This document shows positions 9,121 to 17,180 of a DNA stretch of 64,000 nucleotides, in pieces. Numbering within the stretch: the first letter of the stretch is position 1; each line of letters opens with the position of its first letter. The DNA is from JANNRR01 sp031401675 (GTDB lineage Bacteria > Pseudomonadota > Alphaproteobacteria > Rhodobacterales > Rhodobacteraceae). The notes beneath the pieces were generated by a model that made no database searches, was not told where the DNA came from, and saw only the letters and a program-made list of their open reading frames with translations. The position numbers and the translations under genes were made by a program. Location of the stretch: NCBI GenBank assembly GCA_031401675.1, contig JANNRR010000136.1, forward strand, positions 4,178 through 68,177. Direction: 5' to 3'.

Positions 9121-10532
9121 GGCAGGATGGCTTTCAGCCGGTGCAGGGCGATGCGTTCGACCTCGCGGCAGGCGGTTTCTAACTCGGTGGTACGGTCATT
9201 GTTCAGACGGGTCCGGAACGCCGCCAGAATCGAACCCTTGCTATGATCGCGCACTGCAATGATGAAGGGAAACCCGTGTCTTGCGACATAGGCGGCGTTC
9301 TGCGCCTGAAACGCCGCCCGTTCCGCGTCGGTCAGGGCATCCAGCCCGGCGCTGGCCTGTTCGGCGCTGCTGTCTGCCGTCAGCCGCTTCGCCGCCGCCA
9401 GCTTGCCCGCCAGATCAGGGTGCGCCTGCAATACGCCCAGCCGCTCGGCTTCGGTGGCGCCGCGAAACATCCTGGCCAGCGCATTGTGCAGGCCGCTGGC
9501 CGTATCATGTGCCGGGCCAAGCTCCAATGTGAATGCGCGTTCGGCAACCCATGCGGAATGTTCGTAAACCCCGCCGAAACGGGCAACAAAGGCGGCGCGG
9601 TCCATCCGGTGCGGCAGGTCGCGGCGCTGGTGCGGATGGTTGGCGGCCCAGTGCGCCGCAATCTGGCGCCGCTCGGCGAACCAGCAGCCTGGATGCGCGG
9701 CGGCATGGTCCAGAAACCGCTGCAGCCCGGTGATCCGTCCCGGCCGCCCGATCAGGCGGCAGTGCAGACCCACCGACATCATGCGCGGTGCCCCCGCCTG
9801 CCCTTCGGCATAGAGCGCATCGAACGTGTCGCGCAGATACGTGAAGAAGTGCTCGCCGGTGTTGAACCCCTGCGGCGTCGCGAAGCGCATGTCGTTGGCA
9901 TCGAGCGTATAGGGGATGATCAGCTGGTCACGCGGACCCACCTCGATCCAGTAGGGCAGATCATCGTCATAGGTATCGGAAATCCAGTCGAACCCGCCCG
10001 ACTCGGCCACCAGCCGCACGGTGTTGGCCGAACAGCGCCCGGTGTACCAGCCACGCGGGCGGGCCCCGGTCACTTCGGCATGCAGCCGGATCGCCTCGGC
10101 AATCGCCGCCCGCTCCTCGGCCTCGGGCATGTCCTTGTGGTCCACCCATTTCAGCCCGTGTGACGCCATTTCCCAGCCGGCAGCGATCATTGCCGCCGTC
10201 TGGTCCGGGCTGCGCGCCAAAGCGGTGGCGACACCGTATACCGTCACCGGAATCCGCATTCCGGTGAACAGGCGGTGCAATCGCCAGAACCCGGCCCGCG
10301 CGCCGTATTCGTAGATCGATTCCATGTTCCAGTGCCGCTGGCCCGGCCACGGTGCCGCCCCGACGATCTCCGACAGGAACGCCTCGGACGCCGGATCGCC
10401 ATGCAGGATGTTGTTCTCGCCGCCCTCCTCGTAGTTCAGCACGATTTGCACGGCGATCTTCGCGGCCCCCGGCCAGCCCGGGTCGGGCGGGTTGGCCCCA
10501 TAGCCCTGCATGTCGCGCGGATAGCGGTTCAC
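9117..10532 (-). CDS. puuE: Bifunctional allantoinase (PuuE) / OHCU decarboxylase (UraD) fusion
   Basis: A 471-residue two-domain protein. Residues 1 to about 300 are a polysaccharide-deacetylase-fold allantoinase of the PuuE type (NRYPRDMQGYG start; DTYDDDLPYW and FFTYLRDTFDALYAEG motifs). Residues from about 310 form the OHCU decarboxylase domain, with FVARFGGVYEHSAWVAERAF, LQAHPDLAGKLA and FPFIIAVRDHSK motifs. The protein would decarboxylate 2-oxo-4-hydroxy-4-carboxy-5-ureidoimidazoline to S-allantoin and open allantoin to allantoate, coupling consecutive steps. First gene of the minus-strand purine operon, divergent from uraH across a 94-bp region with a 19-bp palindrome. Confidence 0.9.
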   Translation of the reverse strand: MNRYPRDMQGYGANPPDPGWPGAAKIAVQIVLNYEEGGENNILHGDPASEAFLSEIVGAAPWPGQRHWNMESIYEYGARAGFWRLHRLFTGMRIPVTVYGVATALARSPDQTAAMIAAGWEMASHGLKWVDHKDMPEAEERAAIAEAIRLHAEVTGARPRGWYTGRCSANTVRLVAESGGFDWISDTYDDDLPYWIEVGPRDQLIIPYTLDANDMRFATPQGFNTGEHFFTYLRDTFDALYAEGQAGAPRMMSVGLHCRLIGRPGRITGLQRFLDHAAAHPGCWFAERRQIAAHWAANHPHQRRDLPHRMDRAAFVARFGGVYEHSAWVAERAFTLELGPAHDTASGLHNALARMFRGATEAERLGVLQAHPDLAGKLAAAKRLTADSSAEQASAGLDALTDAERAAFQAQNAAYVARHGFPFIIAVRDHSKGSILAAFRTRLNNDRTTELETACREVERIALHRLKAILP

Positions 10533-10585
10533 GGCTGGTCACCTTGGCGGGTTGCGACTATCGTTGTCGCCGCCGAACAGACCAT

Positions 10586-10604
10586 TTTCGGAGCGGCTCC
10601 GAAA
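10586..10604. promoter_or_regulatory. 19-bp palindrome between divergent purine genes (candidate operator)
   Basis: A perfect odd palindrome, TTTCGGAGC-G-GCTCCGAAA, sits in the 94-bp gap between the divergent starts of puuE-uraD (10532, minus) and uraH (10627, plus). Its position and symmetry suit a repressor or activator site controlling both arms of the purine cluster. In RNA it would also fold as a hairpin about 22 bases ahead of the uraH start. No regulator gene for purine catabolism is present in the window, so the cognate protein is unknown. Confidence 0.5.
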
Positions 10605-10626
10605 GGGGAAATTGGGGACAGGCGCG

Positions 10627-10983
10627 ATGACGGGACGGTTGACGACGCATGTGCTGGATACGGCGCGCGGGCTGCCGGCGGCAGGGGTAAAGGTGCTCTT
10701 GTACCGGGTGACACGCAACTCGCACCGCAAGATCGCCGAGGCGGTCACCAACGCCAACGGGCGCACCGAGGTGCCCCTGCTGGAGGGCAAGGCGTTCAGC
10801 GCCGGCAGGTATGAGCTGATCTTTGCCGCCGGCGACTATCTGCGGGCCAGCGGGCAGGCGGGCGCCGAACCAGCGTTTCTCGACGAAATCCCGATCCGCT
10901 TTGGCATCGCGGATGCCGGGTCGCACTACCACGTGCCGCTGCTGATCAGCCCGTTCGGCTATTCGACCTACCGGGGGAGTTGA
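10627..10983 (+). CDS. uraH: 5-hydroxyisourate hydrolase (transthyretin-like)
   Basis: A 118-residue HIUase. It begins MTGRLTTHVLDTARGLPAAG, carrying the family's HVLD N-terminal motif, and ends in the diagnostic YRGS tetrapeptide (FGYSTYRGS). The Arg in RVTRN and the C-terminal residues form the known active site. It hydrolyses 5-hydroxyisourate, made by PuuD encoded next, to OHCU. The start at 10627 is chosen over an upstream ATG at 10552 because it matches the family N-terminus and follows a GGGGACAGG ribosome site; the upstream extension would cross the divergent promoter palindrome. Confidence 0.95.
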   Translation: MTGRLTTHVLDTARGLPAAGVKVLLYRVTRNSHRKIAEAVTNANGRTEVPLLEGKAFSAGRYELIFAAGDYLRASGQAGAEPAFLDEIPIRFGIADAGSHYHVPLLISPFGYSTYRGS

Positions 10984-11149
10984 GGCAGGCCGCAGCCCCG
11001 ACCACTCCCGGGCAATGACTGTAGCGCTCCGCCCCGTCGGCCGTCATGGCCATGGTTCCTGCCGGTTTTTCGCATGGCCTTCCGCGCAAATCGGTTCTTT
11101 ACTGGCGGGCAGGCACCGATGGCGCAGCGGACGAGGAAGGACGGTAGGC

Positions 11150-12373
11150 ATGTATGACTGGGCAGTCCTGATGGAATGGGTCGAGCTTGCGTTACGCTGG
11201 ACGCATGTGATCACGGCGGTGGCATGGATCGGATCCAGTTTCTATTTCATTGCCCTCGACCTCGGCCTGTACCGCGACCGCAATCTGGCCTCGGGAGCCG
11301 ATGGCGAGGAATGGCAGGTGCATGGCGGCGGCTTCTACCACATCCAGAAATATCTGGTGGCCCCGCCGGGGATGCCGGAGCATCTGACCTGGTTCAAATG
11401 GGAAAGCTACGCCACCTGGATGTCGGGTGCGGCCCTCTTGTTCGTGGTCTATTATCTGGGGGCAGAGTTCTATCTGATCGACCCGGCGGTCGCCGATCTG
11501 GCCGTCTGGCAGGCGGTGGCAATCTCGGCGGGGTCGCTGGTGTTCGGCTGGTTCGCCTATGACGCCATCTGCAAATCGCGGTTCGGGTCCGACAACACCC
11601 GGCTGATGCTGGGGCTTTACCTCATCCTCGTCGGCATGGCCTGGGGCTACAGCCAGGTGTTCACCGGCCGCGCCGCCCTGCTGCATCTGGGGGCCTTCAC
11701 CGCCACCATCATGTCGGCCAATGTCTTTCTGACCATCATCCCGAACCAGAAGATCGTGGTGGCCGATCTGATCGCCGGTCGCAAACCCGATGCGAAATAC
11801 GGCAAGATCGCCAAGCAGCGCAGCACCCACAACAACTACCTGACGCTGCCAGTACTGTTCCTGATGCTGTCGAACCACTACCCGCTGGCCTATGCCACCC
11901 CCTACAACTGGGTGATCGCGTCCCTGGTGTTCCTGATGGGCGTGACGATCCGGCACTGGTTCAATTCCAAACATGCCCGCAGCGGCAACCCGCACTGGAC
12001 CTGGGGGGCGACGGTGGTGATCTTTCTGATCATCGCCTGGCTGTCGACCGCGCCGATGTGGCGGGCCGAGCAGCAGGGGCAACTGCAGGGCGCCGCCGCC
12101 CGGTTTGCCAATGCCGACGGCTTTGCCGATGTCGAACAGATCGTTCTCGGGCGCTGTTCGATGTGCCACGCGACCGAGCCGGTCTGGCAGGGGCTGCACT
12201 GGGCCCCCAAGGCGGTGCGGTTGGAAACCTCAGCCCAGATCGCGCACGAAGCCCGGCGGATCTACCTGCAGTCCGGTCTGACCCATGCCATGCCGCCGGC
12301 CAACCTGTCGCTGATGGAACCGGCGGAACGCGCGGCCATCGTCGCCTGGTATCGCAGCGTCACCGGATCGTAG
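11150..12373 (+). CDS. puuD: Urate hydroxylase PuuD (membrane urate oxidase with C-terminal cytochrome c)
   Basis: A 407-residue membrane protein. The N-terminal part (residues 1 to about 305) is a urate-oxidase-type membrane domain: WTHVITAVAWIGSSFYFIALD, then several transmembrane helices including the FLTIIPNQK loop. The last 80 residues are a c-type cytochrome with the heme motif CSMCH near residue 335 and a distal Met in the HAMPP segment. PuuD oxidises urate to 5-hydroxyisourate and passes electrons to the respiratory chain rather than to oxygen directly. The start at 11150 follows an AGGAAGG site; the longer frame from 11015 has no family sequence. It follows uraH by 166 bp. Confidence 0.93.
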   Translation: MYDWAVLMEWVELALRWTHVITAVAWIGSSFYFIALDLGLYRDRNLASGADGEEWQVHGGGFYHIQKYLVAPPGMPEHLTWFKWESYATWMSGAALLFVVYYLGAEFYLIDPAVADLAVWQAVAISAGSLVFGWFAYDAICKSRFGSDNTRLMLGLYLILVGMAWGYSQVFTGRAALLHLGAFTATIMSANVFLTIIPNQKIVVADLIAGRKPDAKYGKIAKQRSTHNNYLTLPVLFLMLSNHYPLAYATPYNWVIASLVFLMGVTIRHWFNSKHARSGNPHWTWGATVVIFLIIAWLSTAPMWRAEQQGQLQGAAARFANADGFADVEQIVLGRCSMCHATEPVWQGLHWAPKAVRLETSAQIAHEARRIYLQSGLTHAMPPANLSLMEPAERAAIVAWYRSVTGS

Positions 12374-12557
12374 CAGGCCGATCACGGAAAAATGGTGACG
12401 TTTGACGAAAACGCGATGCCATATGTGGTCCTGGTGCAAATGTTCGGCCTTGAGAACCCGGGCCGATCAGTTGGCCGTCCGGGGGACGGACAACCGGCCC
12501 GTTGCCCGAAAGCGCAAGCGAAGGGCAAGGGAAGTTGGGCCGGGTGCCGTGGTAGGA

Positions 12558-12630
12558 AAATCGTGGCGCGCCTGGCTGGGCTGGCGCGCACTATAGCGCC
12601 TGCCAAGGGGCGGCAGGCGCGCCACGATTT
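12558..12630. repeat. 17-bp perfect inverted repeat with 39-bp spacer
   Basis: The left arm AAATCGTGGCGCGCCTG (12558-12574) is the exact reverse complement of the right arm at 12614-12630. Shorter GGCGC/GCGCC complementarity within the spacer would extend the fold. It could be an RNA hairpin ending puuD or galM transcripts, or the terminal repeats of a minimal mobile relic; there is no transposase nearby. Confidence 0.8.
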
Positions 12631-12645
12631 GATTGAAATCAAATC
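12626..12645. repeat. 20-bp palindrome overlapping the inverted repeat
   Basis: GATTTGATT-GA-AATCAAATC is a perfect 9-bp-arm palindrome with a 2-bp centre. It begins inside the right arm of the preceding inverted repeat, so the two structures are mutually exclusive over five bases. It resembles a dimeric protein site; no regulator can be assigned. Confidence 0.7.
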
Positions 12646-12755
12646 AGGCAAGAAACGGGACCTGATCCGTACCCGCACCCCGGCCGGCCAGCCGTGTCCT
12701 GCGCCAATAGGACCAATTCCTTGACGGGTGATCCGATCATGCGCTCCCCTCGCCC

Positions 12756-13760
12756 CTAACCCCGCGCAAAGCTCCAGCGCATCGCCTGAACCCGCGTCTG
12801 ACCGGGTGCCAGCGCCACAGTGGCGAAATCCGGCCGGTTCGGCGCGTCGGGCCAGTGCTGCGGCTCCAGCGCAATCCCGGCGAACGCGCCATAGGGCTGG
12901 CCCGCGTGCCCGGGAAAGGCCCCGGTGTTCAACCGGGAGCCGTCATAGATCTGCAACCCCGGCTCGGTGGTGTCCAGCGTCATCCGGACCCCCTTGGCAC
13001 CGGTCAGTTCGGCGGCAAACCGCAAGTCTCCCGGTCCGTCGGCCAGACAGAAGTTGTGATCATAGCCCTCGGTCTGATCCAGCGCCCGGCCCCGGCGCAG
13101 GTCGAACACCGTACCCTCGACCGGCACTGGCCCGCCACGCGGGATCTTGCGGTCATCGACTGGCAGATAGCGGTCGGCCGCCACCCGCAGCCGGTGGCCG
13201 CTGGTCGAGCCGCTGCCATCCAGCGCCCAATAGCTGTGATTGGTCAGATTGATCAGCGTCGGCGCATCGGTGGTCGCGCGCAGCGTCAGCGTCAACGCGG
13301 CGGTGCCCGACAGCTCAAACACTGCCTCGAACCGGCGGTTCCCGGGAAAGCCGCCCAGCCCGTCGGGCAGCGCCAGTTGCAGCGTCACCGCCGTCGCACT
13401 GGCCTCGGCAATCGTCCAGACCTGCGCCTGCGTGCCGGTGCGGCCACCATGCAACGTGGTGACGCCGGCCTCGTTCGCCTCGAACCGGCAGGTCTTGCCG
13501 GCGATCACGGCGCTGGCCCCGGCAATGCGGTTGGCAACCGGGCCGACGATCGCCCCCATGTAGCCCATCGGCCCGTCCTCATAGGCCGCCATCTGCTCGC
13601 CGCCCAGCGTCAATGACCACGGCGTCCCGGCCAGCCGCACATCCTGCAAGACTGCCCCCCAGGTCAGCACGGCAACGGTCAGTTCGCCCCGTGTCAGCCG
13701 GATTTTCTGAACCGCTTGGCCGGATGATGTCGTCCCGAACGGGCGGATGTCAGCACTCAC
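12756..13760 (-). CDS. galM: Aldose 1-epimerase (mutarotase)
   Basis: A 334-residue protein with GalM motifs: NRIAGASAVIAGK-type N-terminal sequence, TLHGGRTG (catalytic His region), LTNHSYWAL with the second catalytic His, the EGYDHNFCL segment, and a late Glu in GIALEPQHWPDAPN. It interconverts alpha- and beta-aldoses, here probably galactose released by the adjacent beta-galactosidase. The GTG start at 13760 shares a GTGA overlap with the stop of the upstream GH42 gene (13757-13760); an ATG start far upstream in the same frame would lie inside GH42 and is unlikely. Last gene of the galactose operon. Confidence 0.87.
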   Translation of the reverse strand: MSADIRPFGTTSSGQAVQKIRLTRGELTVAVLTWGAVLQDVRLAGTPWSLTLGGEQMAAYEDGPMGYMGAIVGPVANRIAGASAVIAGKTCRFEANEAGVTTLHGGRTGTQAQVWTIAEASATAVTLQLALPDGLGGFPGNRRFEAVFELSGTAALTLTLRATTDAPTLINLTNHSYWALDGSGSTSGHRLRVAADRYLPVDDRKIPRGGPVPVEGTVFDLRRGRALDQTEGYDHNFCLADGPGDLRFAAELTGAKGVRMTLDTTEPGLQIYDGSRLNTGAFPGHAGQPYGAFAGIALEPQHWPDAPNRPDFATVALAPGQTRVQAMRWSFARG

Positions 13761-15688
13761 AGCTTGCTCCAATGCACATCGGCGGCAGCAATCGTCACCC
13801 CTGCGTGGGTGACGGGCTGCGGATTGTAGTTGATCAGAAAGCGGTGGGTCGCGCTGTCGCGTTGCCGCAGACCCTCGGGCAGGTCGGTGACGGCGATGCC
13901 TTCGGCCAGACACGCCGCCCGCAGGATCCGCGCCAGCGCCACAGGGTCGGGCCAGCCGCCCAGATATTGCAACGTGCTGCCGCCGGCCGAACCAGATTGC
14001 ATCAGCGCCGGAACCCCGTCCAGAGCGCGCTCCAGCACCCGGGCGCTGCCCTCCAGCTCCTCACGCCAGTGCCGCAGACTGCCGCCGGCCTCCAGCGGCA
14101 CTTCGACATCGGGCGGCAGGCTCTCGACCCGTGCCACCGTGCAGTCCAGACCCGGCAGGCCCGGCGGCAGCGGCAGCGGTATCGCGAAATCGGGGGTGCG
14201 GGAATTGCTGCGCGGGCCCAGGATAACCGTGCCGCCGTAACCGTCCAGCGCGGCCCGCAGGCTCGGGGGCAGGGTGAACAGACCCGGGATCAGGACCAGC
14301 CGGTAGGCACCCAGATCGGCGGTATCCGGTGCCACCACGTCGATGTTCAGCCCCAGGGCCCGCAACCCGCGATAGAACGCGAAGCACAGTGCGAAATAGT
14401 CGAAATCCCGCCCCTGCGGCTGCGTCTCCCATGCCCAGGCCGAAGCATAGTCGAACAAGAGCGCCACCGGGGCCGAACCGGTTCCAGCCTCGGGCATCTC
14501 GGCCAGCTCGCGGGCGACCTGCGCCACTTCGGCCAGCCCCGGGGCCGGGGCGCTGTCCGGGCGCAGCAACCCGGCATGCATCTGTTCCTGACCGAAAGGT
14601 GCCTGCCGCCAGCGGAAATAGACCACCGCCTCGGCCCCATGGGCAAACGCCTCCCATGCCCACAGCCTGGCCATGCCGGGCAGCGGTGCCGGATTATACG
14701 GTGCCCAGTTCACCGGCCCCGGCTGCTGTTCCATCACCCACCAGCGCCCGCGCCCGACCGCCCGATAGAGATCATGGTGAAACGCCTGCAGATCGGGATC
14801 GCCCTGCCGCAGGAATCGCCGCTTGTGCGCCGGCGACCCCTCCAGCCGGTCCGACAGGAACCCCAGCGGATAGCTGTCCCACGACGCGATATCCAGATCG
14901 GCCCCGACCGCGTAATGGTCAAAGCTGGTCACGCGCCCCATGTAATTGTGGATGATCGGCGCGGCCGAATGGCGGCGGATGATCTCGGTCTGCACCCGGT
15001 TGAACGCAACCACCTGATCCGAGGCGTAGCGGCGGAAATCCATCACATGCGCCGGTGCCGGTTCGGTAACGGTCAGATTGGGCAGGCCGATCTGGTCGAA
15101 CGTGTCATACTCCATCGACCAGAACACCGTCCCCCAGGCCCGGTTCAGCGCCGCCGCAGACTGGTACTTCTGCGCCAGCCAGTCGCGGAACCCCGCCAGT
15201 GCCGCAGCGGAATAGCTGAGCGTGGTGTCATGGCAGCCATATTCATTGTCGGTCTGCCAGGCCGCGACATGCGGGTTGGCACCGTAGCGTTTGGCCAGCA
15301 GCGTCACGATCCGCGCACATTCGGCGCGGTAGCCGATGTGGCTGAAGCAATAGTGGCGGCGCGACCCGAAGCCGCGCTGACGACCATGTGCATCCAGCGC
15401 CAGCATGTCGGGATGCCGGTCCAGCATCCAGCGCGGCGGGGTGGCGGTGGGCGTACCCAGCACAACCCGCAACCCGGCGGCCCCCAGCGTGGCAATCGCC
15501 CGGTCCAGCCAGCCGAATTCGATTTGACCGGGTCGCGGTTCCATCCGGCTCCAGGCAAACTCGCCGATCCGCACCCAACCGATGCCGCTCGCCACCATCC
15601 GGGCCGCGTCGTCCGCCCAGTGGCTCTCGGGCCAGTGCTCGGGATAATAGCAGACGCCCAGGGCGCGCCGGGCCGGCGACAGGCTCAC
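13757..15688 (-). CDS. Beta-galactosidase, glycoside hydrolase family 42
   Basis: A 643-residue GH42 enzyme. It opens with ALGVCYYPEHWPESHWADDAARM, the typical start of the TIM barrel. The acid/base Glu lies in AWQTDNEYGCHDT, and the nucleophile Glu is probably in WWVMEQQPGPVNW. A trimerisation domain and a small C-terminal beta domain follow. It cleaves terminal beta-D-galactosides. No signal peptide is visible, so it is probably cytoplasmic and acts on imported oligosaccharides; no sugar transporter is in the window. The GTG start at 15688 overlaps the stop of the upstream lactonase gene (GTGA), and its own stop overlaps galM in the same way. Confidence 0.88.
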   Translation of the reverse strand: MSLSPARRALGVCYYPEHWPESHWADDAARMVASGIGWVRIGEFAWSRMEPRPGQIEFGWLDRAIATLGAAGLRVVLGTPTATPPRWMLDRHPDMLALDAHGRQRGFGSRRHYCFSHIGYRAECARIVTLLAKRYGANPHVAAWQTDNEYGCHDTTLSYSAAALAGFRDWLAQKYQSAAALNRAWGTVFWSMEYDTFDQIGLPNLTVTEPAPAHVMDFRRYASDQVVAFNRVQTEIIRRHSAAPIIHNYMGRVTSFDHYAVGADLDIASWDSYPLGFLSDRLEGSPAHKRRFLRQGDPDLQAFHHDLYRAVGRGRWWVMEQQPGPVNWAPYNPAPLPGMARLWAWEAFAHGAEAVVYFRWRQAPFGQEQMHAGLLRPDSAPAPGLAEVAQVARELAEMPEAGTGSAPVALLFDYASAWAWETQPQGRDFDYFALCFAFYRGLRALGLNIDVVAPDTADLGAYRLVLIPGLFTLPPSLRAALDGYGGTVILGPRSNSRTPDFAIPLPLPPGLPGLDCTVARVESLPPDVEVPLEAGGSLRHWREELEGSARVLERALDGVPALMQSGSAGGSTLQYLGGWPDPVALARILRAACLAEGIAVTDLPEGLRQRDSATHRFLINYNPQPVTHAGVTIAAADVHWSKL

Positions 15689-16539
15689 AGGATCACGCGG
15701 TGTTCGGGCTGCCCCTTGGCGATGCCCGCGGCGGCAAAGGTCTTGCCGCTGTCGGGATTCGCGGCCAGATGCTCCGGGGTCAGGCCCTTGGCGGCCGAAG
15801 TGCAGAACAGCGTGTCCAGCCCCGGCCCGCCGAATGCCGGGCACGAGGTCTGGGCGGCGGCAAACGGCACGGCGCGCAGGAACCGGCCCTGCGTATCATA
15901 GGCAGCCACCCGGAACGCCCCCCACTGCGCCAGCCACATCGTGCCGTCCGCGTCGATCACCGCGCCATCGGGAAACAGGCCTTCGGCCCGCAAATCCAGA
16001 AACACCTCGGGCTGTCCCGCCGGCCAGCCGTCGCCGTCCAGCGCCACCTTCATCACCTGCTGCGTCACGGTGTCGGTGAAATGCGCGTGGCGACCGCCGG
16101 GGGGAAAGCAGATCGCGTTCGGGATCACGATGCCGCCGAACAGCCTGCGCAACTCGCCGCGGTAATAGCGGTAGATCGCCCCCGGCTTGCCCGGTTCAGC
16201 CTTGGCCATGGTCCCGATCCAGAACCCGCCCTGCGGATCGGCGCGGCCATCGTTGGACCGTGTCGCGGGATCATCCGCCTCCAGCGCGATCAGATCGGTC
16301 CGGTCGCCGGTCACAAGGTCATAGCGGAACAGCGCGGTTTCCGATGCGATGAGCAGGGTCCGGTCATCGACCCAGCCTGCGGCCGAGACATTTTCGCCGA
16401 ACTGCCAGTGCTGCGGCTTGCCATCCACCTGCGTGTGCAGCCGGTTGGCCAGGATGTCGAACCAGAACAACTGGCCGCGCCCCGGATGCCAGATCGGGCC
16501 CTCGCCCAACTGGCAGCACGTCGTGTCGAAAACGCTCAT
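15685..16539 (-). CDS. SMP-30/gluconolactonase family sugar lactonase (candidate galactonolactonase)
   Basis: A 284-residue six-bladed beta-propeller of the SMP-30 family. Residues seen are the metal ligand Glu in CQLGEGPIWHP near the N-terminus, SNDGRADPQGGFWIGTM (Asn and Asp ligands) and a PDGAVIDADGTMWLAQWG blade containing the third Asp. These enzymes hydrolyse aldonolactones with a divalent metal. In this operon the expected substrate is galactonolactone produced by the SDR dehydrogenase; that substrate is inference. ATG at 16539 overlaps the stop of dgoA (ATGA). Confidence 0.85.
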   Translation of the reverse strand: MSVFDTTCCQLGEGPIWHPGRGQLFWFDILANRLHTQVDGKPQHWQFGENVSAAGWVDDRTLLIASETALFRYDLVTGDRTDLIALEADDPATRSNDGRADPQGGFWIGTMAKAEPGKPGAIYRYYRGELRRLFGGIVIPNAICFPPGGRHAHFTDTVTQQVMKVALDGDGWPAGQPEVFLDLRAEGLFPDGAVIDADGTMWLAQWGAFRVAAYDTQGRFLRAVPFAAAQTSCPAFGGPGLDTLFCTSAAKGLTPEHLAANPDSGKTFAAAGIAKGQPEHRVIL

Positions 16540-17180
16540 GCCATCCGCTCCCCTGGCTGCGCGCCGGTCTGCGCTCCGGTCCGGGCCGCATCAAACGCCG
16601 CCACCATGTCGCGGGCCCGCGCCGCCACATCCGCCACGCTGCGCCCGGGCCGGTACAGCGCCGTGCCGATGCCGAAGCCGTCGGCCCCGGCGGTCATCCA
16701 TTGCGCGAAATTCTCGGGCCCGGCGCCGCCAACGGCATAGATCAGCGTACCCGCCGGCAACACCGCCCGGATCGCCTTCAAGCCCTCGGTACCCATCAGG
16801 GAACTGGGAAAGATCTTCAAACCGTCCGCTCCGGCCTTCAGCGCGGCAAAGCACTCGGTCGGGGTCAGCACCCCCGGCCAGCTTTGCATGCCGCGCGCCT
16901 TGCTGGCAATGATCACCTCGGGGTCGGCATTGGGCGACACGATCAGCCGCCCGCCCGCCGCCGCCACCGCCGCCACATCCGCCACCGTCAACACCGTGCC
17001 CGCCCCGATCAGGGCCTGCCCGCCAAAGGCCTGCGCCAGAGCCGCAATGCTGACCAGCGGCTCGGGCGAATTCAGCGGCACCTCGATCGTGGTGATGCCG
17101 GCCGCGATCAGTGCCCCGGCCATCGGCACCGCCTCGTCGGGCGTCACACCCCGCAGAATAGCTATCAGCGCGCGGCTCAT
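16536..17180 (-). CDS. dgoA: 2-dehydro-3-deoxy-6-phosphogalactonate aldolase
   Basis: A 214-residue class I aldolase of the KDPG/KDPGal family. It begins MSRALIAILRGVTPDEAV (catalytic Glu region is degenerate as in DgoA proteins), followed by ITTIEVPLNSPEPL, GAGTVLTVADV and the Schiff-base Lys segment DGLKIFPSSLMG. The wording VPLNSPEP, rather than the KDPG aldolase version, favours the galactose branch. It splits 2-keto-3-deoxy-6-phosphogalactonate to pyruvate and glyceraldehyde 3-phosphate. It overlaps dgoK upstream and the lactonase downstream by ATGA junctions. Confidence 0.9.
   Translation of the reverse strand: MSRALIAILRGVTPDEAVPMAGALIAAGITTIEVPLNSPEPLVSIAALAQAFGGQALIGAGTVLTVADVAAVAAAGGRLIVSPNADPEVIIASKARGMQSWPGVLTPTECFAALKAGADGLKIFPSSLMGTEGLKAIRAVLPAGTLIYAVGGAGPENFAQWMTAGADGFGIGTALYRPGRSVADVAARARDMVAAFDAARTGAQTGAQPGERMA

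Larger units (their letters stand above)
12374..12755. other. Intergenic region with nested inverted repeats, no gene seen
   Basis: This 382-bp gap separates the convergent puuD and galM genes. No credible coding frame was found on either strand. It contains a perfect 17-bp inverted repeat and a 20-bp palindrome (annotated separately), and no obvious T-tract terminator for either flanking gene. Confidence 0.6.
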
